From Rhizomys pruinosus (lineage: Eukaryota; Chordata; Mammalia; Rodentia; Spalacidae): a DNA stretch of 64,000 bases. The translations under genes and the position numbers were made by a program. The DNA lies in NCBI GenBank assembly GCA_009823505.1, contig VZQC01005691.1:2343139-2407138 (forward strand). The letters are read 5' to 3'. The notes beneath the pieces were generated by a model, which worked only from the letters and a program-made list of their open reading frames with translations, had not been told where the DNA came from and did no database searches. Within the stretch, counting starts at the first letter, position 1; each line of letters starts with the position of its first letter. Of the stretch, positions 9,778 to 19,411 are shown one piece after another.

Positions 9778-9879
9778 ATTTAGTCTTTTGTTTCGTGAGA
9801 TGGCCACAAACTTTTTGGAGGACCTAGGATAGAAAGTTAAAAGTGATGAGCGTGGGGGCCAAGCTGACAAGCAGTGGAC

Positions 9880-10200
9880 TTGTGATGATGAACCTTCATC
9901 ACCAGCTTGATTATATTTGGAATCACTTAGACATATCACTGCATATGTCTTTGATGGAGTTTTCAGAGAAGTTTAACTTAAGAGGGAAAATCCACATCCC
10001 CTGGGCTATAGTAAAAGGAGCGATCCAGCCTACCACCAGGACTCATCTCTGTTTCCAGCTACCTCATGCTCTTGCCCCATGCCTTCCTGTCATGATGCAT
10101 TATATCCCTTCTTAAACATGATCCTAAGTAAATCCTTCCTCCCTTGAGTTGCTCTTGTCGGGAATTTCCTTCCAGCAACCAGAAAAGCAACTAAACCAAG
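9880..10200 (+). mobile_element. Rodent LINE 3'-end-like repeat
   Basis: Diverged copy of an abundant rodent repeat whose 3' end reads like TAAACCTTCCTCCCTTAAGT followed by GTATTTTGTCACAGCAACAG. Here: AAATCCTTCCTCCCTTGAGT near 10130 and CCAGCAACCAGAAAAGCAAC at the end. I assign it to Lx/L1-type 3' ends from memory of the consensus only. Confidence 0.5.
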
Positions 10201-10252
10201 AACAGAAGTAGTCCCGCTTTGGAGAGGCTTTCAGGCCTGCTTCAGCACCCTG

Positions 10253-10276
10253 CCCCCCCACCCCACCCCCACCCCC
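10253..10276 (-). other. Potential G-quadruplex (G-runs on minus strand)
   Basis: Plus strand has four C-runs of 7, 4, 5 and 5 separated by single A's, so the minus strand carries four closely spaced G-runs with 1-base loops. Confidence 0.7.
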
Positions 10277-10395
10277 GTGCATACCAGCCCTGACATCATC
10301 ACTGGCGCTGTCTCCCAGCTGCTTAGCCACAGCCTGTGGCCACCCTCCTGGCTGCCTCTGGACCCTTCTGCCCTGATGTTCTTTGGATGACAGTG

Positions 10396-10980
10396 TGTTG
10401 GGTACTTTTCTTGTTGCTGTGACCAAATCCCTAACAAGACACAATATAAGGGAGGAAAGATTTATTTTGGCTTTCAGTTTGAGGGGATATAGTCCATCAT
10501 GTTGGGCAAGGCATAATGGCAGGAGGTTAAAGCAGCAGGTCACATGGCATCCATAGTTGGGAATTAGGACCAGAAGGGGGGCTGGGCTATAAAACCTTGG
10601 CCTACTCCCCAGTGACCCACTTCCCTCACTGAGGCTCCACCTCTTAAGCATCCACAACCATCAAAAACAGCACCGCCAGGTGGGAGCCAAGTATTTAGAC
10701 ATGAGCCTCTGGGAAGACATTTCACATTCAAATCATCTTTCACCCTTGCTTTCCCGTAGACTAGGCTATCTCATCGTTCACAGTGCATTCACTGCAACTT
10801 CGAAAGTCCTCAGTCTTTAACAGTCTCAACATAATGATGAAAATGGCTTTTCAGTGAAGGTTCAACTTCATTGTCAGAGCTTCATGTATTATACTTTTTG
10901 GGTCTACCCAGAAGGATTCTGATCCTGTAATACACTGCCTGGCTTCTCTCCTTTCCTTTGAAATCCAGGTGGGAGCCTCC
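10396..10980 (-). mobile_element. LINE-derived rodent repeat, reverse orientation
   Basis: Starts TTGTTGCTGTGACCAAAT, then GATTTATTTTGGCTTTCAGT and TAGTCCATCATGTTGGGCAA, and continues through CATTCAAATCATCTTTCACC into ATGCATTC-type phrases. This is the reverse complement of the 3' end seen at 9.9-10.2 kb. The two copies face each other across about 200 bp. Confidence 0.55.
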
Positions 10981-11049
10981 ACAACTCTGTAATTCTTTTT
11001 TTTTTAAAGGGTTTCTTTTTTAATTAATTAATTAATTAATATTATTATT

Positions 11050-11288
11050 TTTTTTAAATTTTATTTATTTCTGTATGTGTATCAATGTAGTGTCTGCATG
11101 CAGGTTAGTGCACCCATGTCGTGCAATGCCGCGGAGGTCAGAAGAGGGTGTAGGATTCCCCTGGAACTGGAGTTCTCCTGGAATTGGAGTTTCAGATGGT
11201 TCTCGGCCGCCATGTGGGTGCTGGGGATCGAACCCGGGTCCTCTGTAAGAGCGGTTGGTGCTCTTAACCGCTAGGCCATCTCTCCAGC

Positions 11289-11289
<1 letters not shown>
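11050..11289 (-). mobile_element. B2 SINE, 17-bp-duplication type (inner)
   Basis: Reverse-complement B2 whose body contains two adjacent similar blocks, CCCTGGAACTGGAGTT and CTCCTGGAATTGGAGTT, the mark of the duplication-bearing B2 group. It is well preserved and lies in the tail of the outer B2. Confidence 0.92.

Positions 11290-11324
<35 letters not shown>
11290..11324. repeat. (ATT)n microsatellite
   Basis: About 11 ATT units between the inner and outer B2, probably grown from the outer element's A-rich tail. Confidence 0.95.
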
Positions 11325-11325
<1 letters not shown>

Positions 11326-11569
11326 AATGTGTATGAGTGTACTGCCTGCATGTAGGTTGGTGCACCCGTGTTGTGTAATGCTGCGGAGGTCAGAAGAGGG
11401 CGTCAGATTCCCCTGGATGGTTTTTAGCCACCATGTAGGTGCTGGGAATCCAACCTGGGTCCTCTGCAAGAGCAGTCAGCATTCTTAACCGCTGAGCCAT
11501 CTCTCCAGCCCCACAACTCTGTAATTCTTGCATACTTATGTCTGAAAAACCAGTATCACATCATGAGTC

Positions 11570-13235
11570 ATTTTTATTGTTGCTGTGAAAACAATAGAAC
11601 AGAAACAACCTAAGGAAGTAGAGGTTTGTTTTAGCTAATAATTTCAGGGGCTATCAGTCCATCACGGTGGGGAAAGTATGGGGATTGGAATGGGTTAGAC
11701 TACGGCAGCTTCCTCATATCTCTGCAAATTAGAAAGCAGAGATCTTGGGCTGGAATCTGGACCAGGACATAAATGATGGTAGACTCCAGTGACATGCTCT
11801 GGCTGTCATTCCCAGCCTCCCCAGACTGTGCTACGAGTGGAGATAAAGACGTCAAACACATGAACCACTGGGAGACATTTTACACTCAAATCATTAAATT
11901 GCACTCCAGCCCCCACGGGGTCAGGCCCATCTTATGATGCAACATATATTCAGTCCATCTTCAAAGTCGAAAATTGCCCTCTGAGACTCAAGGCAAACAA
12001 CCTCTTAACTGTGAGCTCTTGTAAAACCAAAAATCAAGACATGTGCTTCCAGGTGGCACAGAGTGAACATTCTGCATTAGTTGCCTTCTTGTTGCTGTGA
12101 CAAAATTCCTGACAAAAGTAGCTTAAGCAAGGAAGGGTTGATTTTGGGATGCAGTTCAAGAGTCACATCCACCATGGCGGGCAAGGCAGGGCAGTAGTAG
12201 CACAAGACTTTCCACATTGCATAGGGTCAGGCAGCAGAGGGGGATTATTAGTGCTGGTTCTCTGCCCCATCCCATTGACTCCAGGCCCCCAGTCCATGGC
12301 ATGTTTCTGCCCACAAGAAGGCTGGATTTTCCTGCCTCCGTCAAGCATTTATGGAACAAACCTCAGAAAGCACACCCAGAGGTGTATTTCCATGTGATTC
12401 TAAGTCCAGTTAACGTGACAATCAACTATCACAGTCTTATTAAGAAAAGGAAAGACAAAAGCCAATCAAGATAAACACCCATAAGGGCAGCATTCAAGCC
12501 TGCAGCTCCATGTCTGACATCCAGGTCATGTGTCATCTGGGCTTTATTTGCTGTAGCCCCGTTGTCCAAACCCGGGGTCTCTCATGACCTCCACTTAGTG
12601 TCGGCCACTCTCCTCCACAGATGTTTCACTTTCCAGGCATCTCCAAGATCTTAGAGTCTCCATCACAACTTGGGCTTCTCACATGGGTCTCTTAGGGCCT
12701 CTCTTCAGGAAATCCTACCTTGGTATTTGTTGCCTGGTCTCATTGACTTTTTTCCCTAGAATTTTGGTGAAAGCCTTACTGAACTGCGTCCTCGAGGCAC
12801 AGCTTGCTCTGCCTTGCTTCAGCTGCAGTTGTTCCCGGGGGAATCCACTGCTGATCCCGTGAAAACATTTCGCTATGTGGCCCTGACGATCAAGGTTCCT
12901 TTCCTGTTATCCCAGTACAAAGTATAAGGTTTCTCTTTAATGGCACTAATCTCTTTAACAAGTATAGCCATATTGTCTACATCTGCCTTGGCTACAACTT
13001 GAGATTTCATTCCCACTAATTTCCTCTCTAAACTCCATATTTATCACATCTTTTCTGCATTTTCAGCTCTTATAATTTGTATTATAAATATGGCTAAAAG
13101 CAGGGAGCAGTTGCCATGTTACTAAATGCTATGCTATCAAATTAGTACATTATATTGAATTCAGCCTTACTGAGATATTTAGGACATACATGGGCAGACT
13201 GCAGCCAGATTCTATTTTGTAGAATATTTCAGATT
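11570..13235 (-). mobile_element. LINE-derived rodent repeat with a nested second copy
   Basis: Reverse-orientation copy beginning TTGTTGCTGTGAAAACAATA and continuing past CAATTTT-type phrases to GAGACTCAAGGCAAACAACC and ACTGTGAGCTCTTGTAAAAC. At about 12075 a second copy of the same 5' segment begins (TTGTTGCTGTGACAAAATTC) and runs to about 12435, after which the first copy resumes (GCTCCATGTCTGACATCC, GTGAAAGCCTTACTGAACTG). Family assignment is from remembered consensus phrases and is tentative; beyond about 12.9 kb it becomes AT-rich and unassignable. Confidence 0.5.
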
Positions 13236-13239
13236 TATT

Positions 13240-13365
13240 CAGACCCTGTAGCTCCAGCTGTCCTGGAACTCGCTCTGTAGACTAGGCCAGCCTTGAACTC
13301 ACAGAGATCCGCCTGCCTCTGCCTCCTGAGTGCTGGGATTAAAGGCATGTGCCACCACGCCCAGC
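13240..13365 (-). mobile_element. B1 SINE, 3' end truncated
   Basis: Begins at AGACCCTGTAGCTCCAGCTG, lacking the tail and the last few bases of B1, and ends CACCACGCCCAGC. Confidence 0.92.
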
Positions 13366-13679
13366 CCCTTTTTTCGTTTTTTAAATAGTCTGCTGAGTCC
13401 AGCCAGTGCTGCGTGCATGGGCATGGGTGGGGCTGTCCACTGGAGCATGGGCAACCTACCAAGGCCCATGATCTCAAAGAAAAATAATTCCCATGAAGCA
13501 CTTTCTCATTCATGCTAGAATCTTGACTGGCTTGAGCTTGTGTCAGCAATCATAGCTGCTGTGAGCTCGTAAGTGCAATAGCAGTGTTGTTTGCAGAAGA
13601 CAGCATTTCACAGCATTTCTTCTAATCCCTCAGCTCTTAGATATTTTTCCTAAAATATTTTTGGGGCGAGGATTATTTG

Positions 13680-13866
13680 TTTTTATAAATTTGTATGTGT
13701 GTTTTGCATATGTGTATGTAAGTGCACCACATCCATGCAATGCCTGAAGAATCCCCTGGAACTGGAATTATGGGAGTTGCTAGCCACCATGTGGGTCCTG
13801 GGAGCTGAACTGAGGTCCTGTGCAAGAGCAGCCACAGCTCTTAACTGCTGAGCCATCTCGCCAGCC
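13680..13866 (-). mobile_element. B2 SINE, diverged
   Basis: Reverse-complement B2 with an internal deletion between ATGCAATGCCTGAAGA and ATCCCCTGGAACTGG; ends TGAGCCATCTCGCCAGCC. Confidence 0.9.
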
Positions 13867-14345
13867 ACTTGTATTCTTTCTACCTCTTTTTCTGTGATGT
13901 TCCTTGAGCTTTGGGAGCGAGGTATTAATATAAATATCCCATCTAGGGCCGAGCCTCAACGGTCACTTATTCTCAGCTCTTTGACCAGCTATGAGTCTAC
14001 ATTAACTGTTGCTCATTGCCAAAAGAAGCTCCTCTGACCAACGTTGAGGCGGGCACTCATACATGGGTATAACCATAAATCCTTAGAAGGCAGTTTGGGA
14101 ATGTATCCATTCAGCAAAACGACAGTAGTAGGTCTCCCCCTAGGAGCTATGACCACGGCAGGGGCTGTGGACCAAGTTTATTGTATTAGGCATGAATTTC
14201 CTGCATGGAGCATGCCTCAGATCCAATCAGAAAGTGATTAGTTACCATCATAACAGTTCTGCCATTGTTGTACTAGAGGAACATCTTGCCTGGCAGGTCA
14301 ATATTGTAGCATGCAGATCTACCACTGGGGAATTCCATTGTTGAC

Positions 14346-14352
<7 letters not shown>

Positions 14353-14380
<28 letters not shown>

Positions 14381-14522
14381 GTCTTTTTGAGACAGGGTCT
14401 CCCTGTAGCTCTGGCTGTCCCAGAACTCACTCTGTAGACCAGGCTGGCCTCGAACTCACAGAGATCTGCGTGCCTCTGCCTCCCAAGTGCTAGGATTAAA
14501 GTCGTGCGCCACCACGCCCGGC
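14353..14522 (-). mobile_element. B1 SINE
   Basis: Long T-run (A-tail) then GGTCTTTTTGAGACAGGGTC to CGCCACCACGCCCGGC. Flanked by the direct repeat TGTTGACTACTTTT (14339-14352 and 14523-14536), inside the L1 3' UTR. Confidence 0.95.
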
Positions 14523-14689
14523 TGTTGACTACTTTTCTTCCCCCTCTCCTGCATTCAAACCAAATCCTTTACCAGAATGCAACACAAGTGGCTTCTAGCC
14601 CAATTCCTGATAGGAGCCTTGTTCCCTTCTGAAATGTCATGAGCTAGGCCTTCACTGTATTTCTCTTGGCATCATAAGCTTCTGAATTC

Positions 14690-15030
14690 TCAACAGAAAG
14701 GTCACTAACCCCACTTATAATACTCTAAGGTTTGAGGGGAAGTAGTCTATCATGGGAGAGAAGTCAGGATGACTCGAGCATGAAGCAACTGTCACATTAC
14801 TTTGACAGTAAGGAGGCAGAGAGAGATGAAATGGTGCTCAGCTTGCATTCTCCTTTTATTTAGTCTGATACTCCAGCCCACGGCATGGTGACCCCCACAT
14901 TCAGGATGGGTCTTCCACCTCAATTAAATAACTCTCCGTAAATGTCCCCAGACTTACCCAGAGACGGGTCTCTTAGGTGATTCTAAATCCAATCCATTCA
15001 GGTTAACAAGAATTATTAATTACCATGTTA
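14690..15030 (-). mobile_element. LINE-derived rodent repeat, reverse orientation
   Basis: Phrases TTTGAGGGGAAGTAGTCTATCATG, GGAGGCAGAGAGAGATGAAA, CAGCTTGCATTCTCCTTTTA, CACATTCAGGATGGGTCTTC and GTGATTCTAAATCCAATC match the same family as 10.4 and 11.6 kb. Confidence 0.55.
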
Positions 15031-15118
15031 CCAGCTAGGAATCTTGATTGAGTTTATTTTTCTTCACCAATTAAAGAATCAAAAGGCAGAAGAATCTCAG
15101 ATGCAGCAAGTAAAATTT

Positions 15119-15338
15119 TTTAAAAGTTTATTATTATTTTATGTGTATGAGTGTACTGTCTGCATGTAGGTAGGTGCACCCTGTTGAACAGTGCTGCAGA
15201 GGTCAGAAGAGGGTGTTGGATTCCCCTGGAACTGGAGTTAAAGACAATTCTTAGCTGCCATGTGGGTGCTGGGAATTGAACCCCGATTCTCTGCAAGAGC
15301 AGTGGTGCTCCCAACTGCTGAGCCATCTCTCCAGTCCC
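15119..15338 (-). mobile_element. B2 SINE
   Basis: Non-duplicated type (AACTGGAGTTAAAGACAATT). Flanking AGCAAGTAAAATTTT and AGCAGGTAAAAATTTT are an imperfect target duplication. Confidence 0.94.
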
Positions 15339-15442
15339 AGCAGGTAAAAATTTTTATTAAAAGTAAAGAAACATAAACACATAGATATTCACACACAGAG
15401 AAAGACTCCCCGAAAGTGGAAAGGAGATTAGGAAACCAAATT

Positions 15443-15553
15443 CCAGAGTGCCTAGGAAGGCCCAGGTCATTTGAGGATTCCAGAGTGCCTAGGAAGACCC
15501 AGGTCATTTGAGGATTCCAGAGTGCCTAGGAAGGCCTAGGTCATTTGAGGATT
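15443..15553. repeat. 37-bp tandem repeat, 3 copies
   Basis: Units at 15443-15479, 15480-15516 and 15517-15553 begin CCAGAGTGCCTAGGAAG and end CATTTGAGGATT, with one or two substitutions each. Confidence 0.97.
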
Positions 15554-15820
15554 CTTGCTATTGTAAGTCAGGTCTTCCTCCCCTGATTCTGGATTGATCA
15601 ACTTAAACAAAAGAGGATTGGTAGTTCCATAGGTCTAAACTGAGGTATATCCAGGACTGACTTTGGACCTATCTGGACTGGTCTGGACTGGTCAGCTTGA
15701 AAGGCACCTTACCTGCAGGAGAAAAAGCTTGCTGGGCCTTTGTCTTGGTGAGGGAGAAGCAGATAGTTTGCCACCTTTATTACTTAATAACGCCCCTTTC
15801 CCTTTCTGTGTGCCTGTCAA

Positions 15821-15952
15821 TTGTGTCCCACAATCAGATCTTTGCTAGAATGTTACATGAATGGCTTCTAGTCTAATTCTTATATTTTGTGTCCCACAAT
15901 CAGATCTTTGCTAGAATGTTACATGAATGGCTTCTAGTCTAATTCTTATATT
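15821..15952. repeat. 66-bp tandem duplication
   Basis: 15821-15886 and 15887-15952 are almost identical (TTGTGTCCCACAATCAGATC to TCTAATTCTTATATT), so the duplication is recent. Confidence 0.97.
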
Positions 15953-16155
15953 GAGTCTTTATTTTTTATTTTCTCCATAGTGGATTTGCACAATTTTGTT
16001 TTATATTTATTCCTAAATATTTTATCTTTCTGTTGCTACTGTGTATTACATCTTTTTAAAATAACCTTTTTGGCTTATCACTGCTGGTGTATGAAACTGC
16101 AATAAAATTTCATGACTTGAGCTTATATAGATCATCTCATTAAGATCTTTTATTT

Positions 16156-16235
16156 CTACATGGATGAGGCTCAGTGGTAAAATGCTTGCTTAGCATGAAC
16201 TAGGCCCTGGGTTCATCCTCATGACAGTGAAAATG
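16156..16235 (+). mobile_element. ID-type SINE
   Basis: GGATGAGGCTCAGTGGTAAAATGCTTGCTTAGCATG followed by AGGCCCTGGGTTCATCCTC, the tRNA-Ala-like ID layout with A box (GGCTCAGTGG) and a weakened B box (GGTTCATCCTC). Confidence 0.8.
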
Positions 16236-16509
16236 AAGGTCTTTTATTCTCATAGTATCAGTAGAATCTTTGGAGTTTTCTATGAAAAAGTTATATAATT
16301 TACAAATACTGACTTGTTACATTTCCTGTTTCATCGCTTGGCCTGCCATGTTAGTTTATCATCTGTAGAAGTGACGAGGGTCAGTCATGGTAGAATTTTT
16401 GCCATATTTCAGATGTTAAAAGGAATGTCCCTTTGTAATGTCCCATTATGAAGGATGTTTGCTAAGGGATTTTGGGGATGTTATTTATGAGGTGAAAGAA
16501 ATGAATAAA

Positions 16510-16713
16510 GGGCTGGAGAGATGGCTCAGCAGTTAAGAGCCCCGACTGACTACTCTTGCAGAGGACCCGGTTTCGATTCCCAGCACCCACATGGTAGCTG
16601 TCTTTAACTCCAGTTCCAGGTGAATCCGACACCCTCTTCTGACCTCCACGGCACCAACCTACATGCAGACAGTACACTCATACACATAAAAAAATAATTA
16701 AAAAAAGAAAAAA
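16510..16713 (+). mobile_element. B2 SINE
   Basis: GGGCTGGAGAGATGGCTCAG start, CATACACATAAAAAAATAAT tail; flanked by AGAAATGAAT on both sides (16497-16506 and 16714-16723). Inserted in the old L1. Confidence 0.95.
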
Positions 16714-17639
16714 CAAGAAATGAATCTATTCCCATTTCTTAAGATATTTTTATGACTCAGAATTATCAAATGTTTATCTTTATCAGGGGAATGAGAGCAC
16801 AGCTTTTCTTTTTCATTCTGTTAAAACAGTACTATATATGTTTACTAGCGTTCGCACATACCTGTGATTCTATTTCTACACATAAATGAAGTTATGCATT
16901 TCTGGGAGAACCCCACTCGGTCACCAGGTGTTAGATGGGTGCTATTTTACCTAATGTTTTTGCATGTCTATGAGTGAGAGCGACCCTCGAGATTCCTCTC
17001 ATGTTATCCTGGCTTAATTTGGTATTGGAACTTTGGTAGTTCCGTGACATGAATTGAGCTAACCTATTGTAGTTCCATTCTCATTTTTGCAAGTTCTTTT
17101 AGTAAGTTTTATATAATTGGCCTTCGAAGCCATTTTAATGGGCAGTAAAGCAGAAGTACTGTGTTAGAGTTCTGAGGAATTGCCAGCCTTAGTGCAGCAG
17201 TGGTGGCTTTTATGTCCCTGCCAGCAGTGAGCAAGAGTTCTGATTGCGTGACATCCTGTCCACACTTGCTATTTTCTGTTTTTGAATACAGCCATCCCTA
17301 TCATTGTAAAGTAGTATCTTACTGTGGACGACCTATGTGAAATCATTATGTCAATAAGAAAATATTTTATAAATGCCTATTAAACTATAATGCCTGGGCA
17401 GTAGTGGGGGATCACTTGCAATTTGTTGCAAGATAAGTCAACAACTTGTCTGGCATTTAGCAGACATCAAGTTACTAAGGAACTGTGACTGAGTAGGCCT
17501 TAGACTCTGGGTATGCATGAGAACATGAGGAACCATAATTAGTGTCCACTATGAATTGCTATCAGATGTTAACCTCTTTGGCATGATTCTCCCCTCGAAG
17601 TTCCCCGGGGTAGATTTTTAAATTAGCTTAAAATTATTT

Positions 17640-17872
17640 TAAAATATTTTATTTATTATTTTTATTTTACATGTGTGAGTGTTATGCCCACATATATGTA
17701 AGTGCACCCCTGACATGTATGTAAGTGCACCCCTGCCATGTCCACAGAGATCAGAAGAGGGCGTTGGATCCTCTGGAACTGCAGTTATGGATGGTTAGAT
17801 GCCAGGAATAGAACCCAGGTTCTCTGCAAAAGCAGCCAGTGCTCTTAGCCACTGCACCATCTCTCCAGCCCC
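17640..17872 (-). mobile_element. B2 SINE, old, with internal 24-bp duplication
   Basis: Ends CACCATCTCTCCAGCCCC. A GTATGTAAGTGCACCCCTG-type block occurs twice in the body near 17695-17735. Flanked by AAATTAGCTT repeats. Confidence 0.88.
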
Positions 17873-17900
17873 TAAATTAGCTTTTTAAAATTAGCATATA

Positions 17901-17998
17901 GTGGCTGATGGTGTAGCTCAGTTGGTAGAATGCATGCCTATCATGCAGGAACCCCTGAGTTCAGTCTGTGGCACCATGTAAACTGCACATGGTGATAT
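17901..17998 (+). mobile_element. ID/B4-type SINE
   Basis: GGTGTAGCTCAGTTGGTAGA and ATGCATGCCTATCATGCAGG, then a B-box-like GAGTTCAGTCTG and a short B1-like piece (ACATGGTGATATAATCTCAG), the ID-plus-B1 plan of B4. Confidence 0.75.
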
Positions 17999-18094
17999 AA
18001 TCTCAGTACTCCCACTCCCTCTCCCTCCTGCACTCCCTTGTGCTGGTTGCTCCCCTCAAAGTACACCTGCTTTCATGTCACATGTATTCTATTA

Positions 18095-18395
18095 ATTCCT
18101 CTCCCTCATCCCATGGCCTTCTAGTCCTACTCCTAGATAAATACCCACAGTAATTGGAAACGAGACCAAGCAGCCGCTTATACACTTGTATCTAATAGCC
18201 ACCGGAGCCAAAAGATGGAAACGATCTGAATGTTCATTGGCAGATGAATGGATAAAAAGATATTCTGCACACATACATATCTAGTATGTTATTTAAACAT
18301 AAGAAAGAAATGAAATTCTGATACATGATATGGCATGAGCAAATCTTGAAGACATTATGTGAAGTGAAATTAGCTGGAGCAGAATGGTAACTGTC
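18095..18395 (+). mobile_element. Ancient L1 ORF2 3' fragment
   Basis: AATAGCCACCGGAGCCAAAAGATGG, ATGTTCATTGGCAGATGAAT, GGATAAAAAGATATTC, GAAATGAAATTCTGATACAT and CTTGAAGACATTATGTGAAG are standard in old mammalian L1 3' ORF2. Confidence 0.85.
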
Positions 18396-18619
18396 ATTCC
18401 AGGTAGGGGGGTCCAGGTAGGGGGATCCAGGCAAAGTTCCAGCTAGTGGAAGGGAGTTTCTGGGGAGAGATTAATCTTAGGATAGCTGTGCTCTGTGATA
18501 CAGCATCCAGGCCACGTGGGCTGAGCCGCACGGCACTGCACTTTCGGTACAGTGGCTCTTGGAGAACAGAGGCATCAGAAAGCACATATTTTTGCTAAAA
18601 TGAACACGCTACACTTTCT

Positions 18620-18752
18620 GTTTTGTTTTGTTTTTTTTTTTTTTTTGGTCTTTTTGAGACAGGGTCTCCCTGTATCCCCAGCTGGCCTGTAACTCTCTAT
18701 GTAGACCAGACTGGCCTCAAACAGCCTCCTGAGGAGTGCAGCATCACGCCCA
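18620..18752 (-). mobile_element. B1 SINE with internal deletion
   Basis: T-run, GGTCTTTTTGAGACAGGGTC, then a jump from CTGGCCTCAAA to CAGCCTCCTGAGGAGTGC, ending ATCACGCCCAAC. Confidence 0.9.
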
Positions 18753-18904
18753 ACTTTTTGGATTTTCAAGACACGGTCTCCCTTTAGTCCCCACTGGCCT
18801 AGAGCTCACTCTGTGTACACCAGGCGGGCCTTGAACTCATAGAGCTCCTCCTGCCTCTGCCTCCCAAGTGCTGGGATCAAAGGCGTGCACCACCACACCC
18901 GGCC
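18753..18904 (-). mobile_element. B1 SINE
   Basis: Directly follows the previous B1. TTTTTGGATTTTCAAGACAC (a mutated tail end) to CACCACACCCGGCC. Confidence 0.92.
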
Positions 18905-18934
18905 CGGCTCATTTTTTAAAAACATATATACATA

Positions 18935-19148
18935 TATATATAATTTTTTATGTGTATGAGTGTACTGTCTGCATGTAGGTTGGTGCACCCGTGTCGTGCA
19001 ATGCGGCAGAGGTCAGAAGAGGGCATTAGATTCCCCTGGAATTGGAGTTAAAGATGGTTCTTAGCCGCAGTGTGGGTGCTGGGAATCGAACCTGGGTCCT
19101 CTGCAAGAGCAGTCGGTGCTCTTAACCCCTGAGCCATCTCTCCAGCCC
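18935..19148 (-). mobile_element. B2 SINE
   Basis: Non-duplicated type (TTGGAGTTAAAGATGG). Its tail side merges into a short AT/TA run (18922-18940). Ends CATCTCTCCAGCCCC. Confidence 0.94.
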
Positions 19149-19156
19149 CTTGGTTT

Positions 19157-19409
19157 TTTTTTTTTTTTTTTTATTTTTTTTTTTTTTTTTATTTTTTGTA
19201 TGTGTATGAATGTATTGTTTGCATGCAGGTCTGTGCACGCCGTGTCGTGCAATGCGCGGAGGTCGAAGGGGTCAGATTCCCCTGGAACTGGAGTTCTCCT
19301 GGAATTGGAGTTACAGACGGTTCTTAGCCGCCATGTGGGTGCTGGGGATCGAACCCGGGTCCTCTGCAAGAGCGTCGGTGCTCTTAACCGCTAGGCTATC
19401 TCTCCAGCC
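19157..19409 (-). mobile_element. B2 SINE, 17-bp-duplication type
   Basis: About 45 bp of T-rich tail, then a well preserved body containing both CTGGAACTGGAGTT and CTGGAATTGGAGTTACAGAC. Flanked by CCTTGGTTTT on each side. Confidence 0.93.
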
Positions 19410-19411
19410 CC

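Larger units (their letters stand above)
10998..11512 (-). mobile_element. B2 SINE interrupted in its tail by a second B2
   Basis: The outer B2 (body 11325-11512) has lost a stretch between CTGGA and TGGTTTTTAGCC. Its A-tail (T-rich on this strand) begins at 10998 and contains a TTAA/ATT-rich run plus the inner B2 listed separately. A 17-bp duplication, ACAACTCTGTAATTCTT, at 10981-10997 and 11513-11529, brackets the whole nest and dates the outer B2 as the first arrival. Confidence 0.85.
13375..14590 (-). mobile_element. Rodent L1 3' UTR, reverse orientation
   Basis: Typical rodent L1 3'-region phrases read in reverse: AATCATAGCTGCTGTGAGCT, AGCTATGAGTCTACATTAAC, AAGAAGCTCCTCTGACCAAC, ATGGGTATAACCATAAATCC and AGAAGGCAGTTTGGGAATG. 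Two younger SINEs (13680-13866 and 14353-14522) sit in it. No coding sequence is retained. Confidence 0.65.
15955..17345 (-). mobile_element. Ancient L1 ORF2 fragment, reverse orientation
   Basis: Antisense L1 reverse-transcriptase-region phrases: TATTTATTCCTAAATATTTT, AATCTTTGGAGTTTTCTATG, AAGATATTTTTATGACTC, CCCTGCCAGCAGTGAGCAAG and TCCACACTTGCTATTTTCTG. Heavily mutated with no long frame; hosts an ID SINE and a B2. Right boundary approximate. Confidence 0.65.

Noticed and set aside
16156..16235. tRNA gene
   Set aside because: A and B boxes are present but it cannot form an intact cloverleaf and is followed by an A-rich tail; it is an ID-type SINE. The same applies to the B2 heads.
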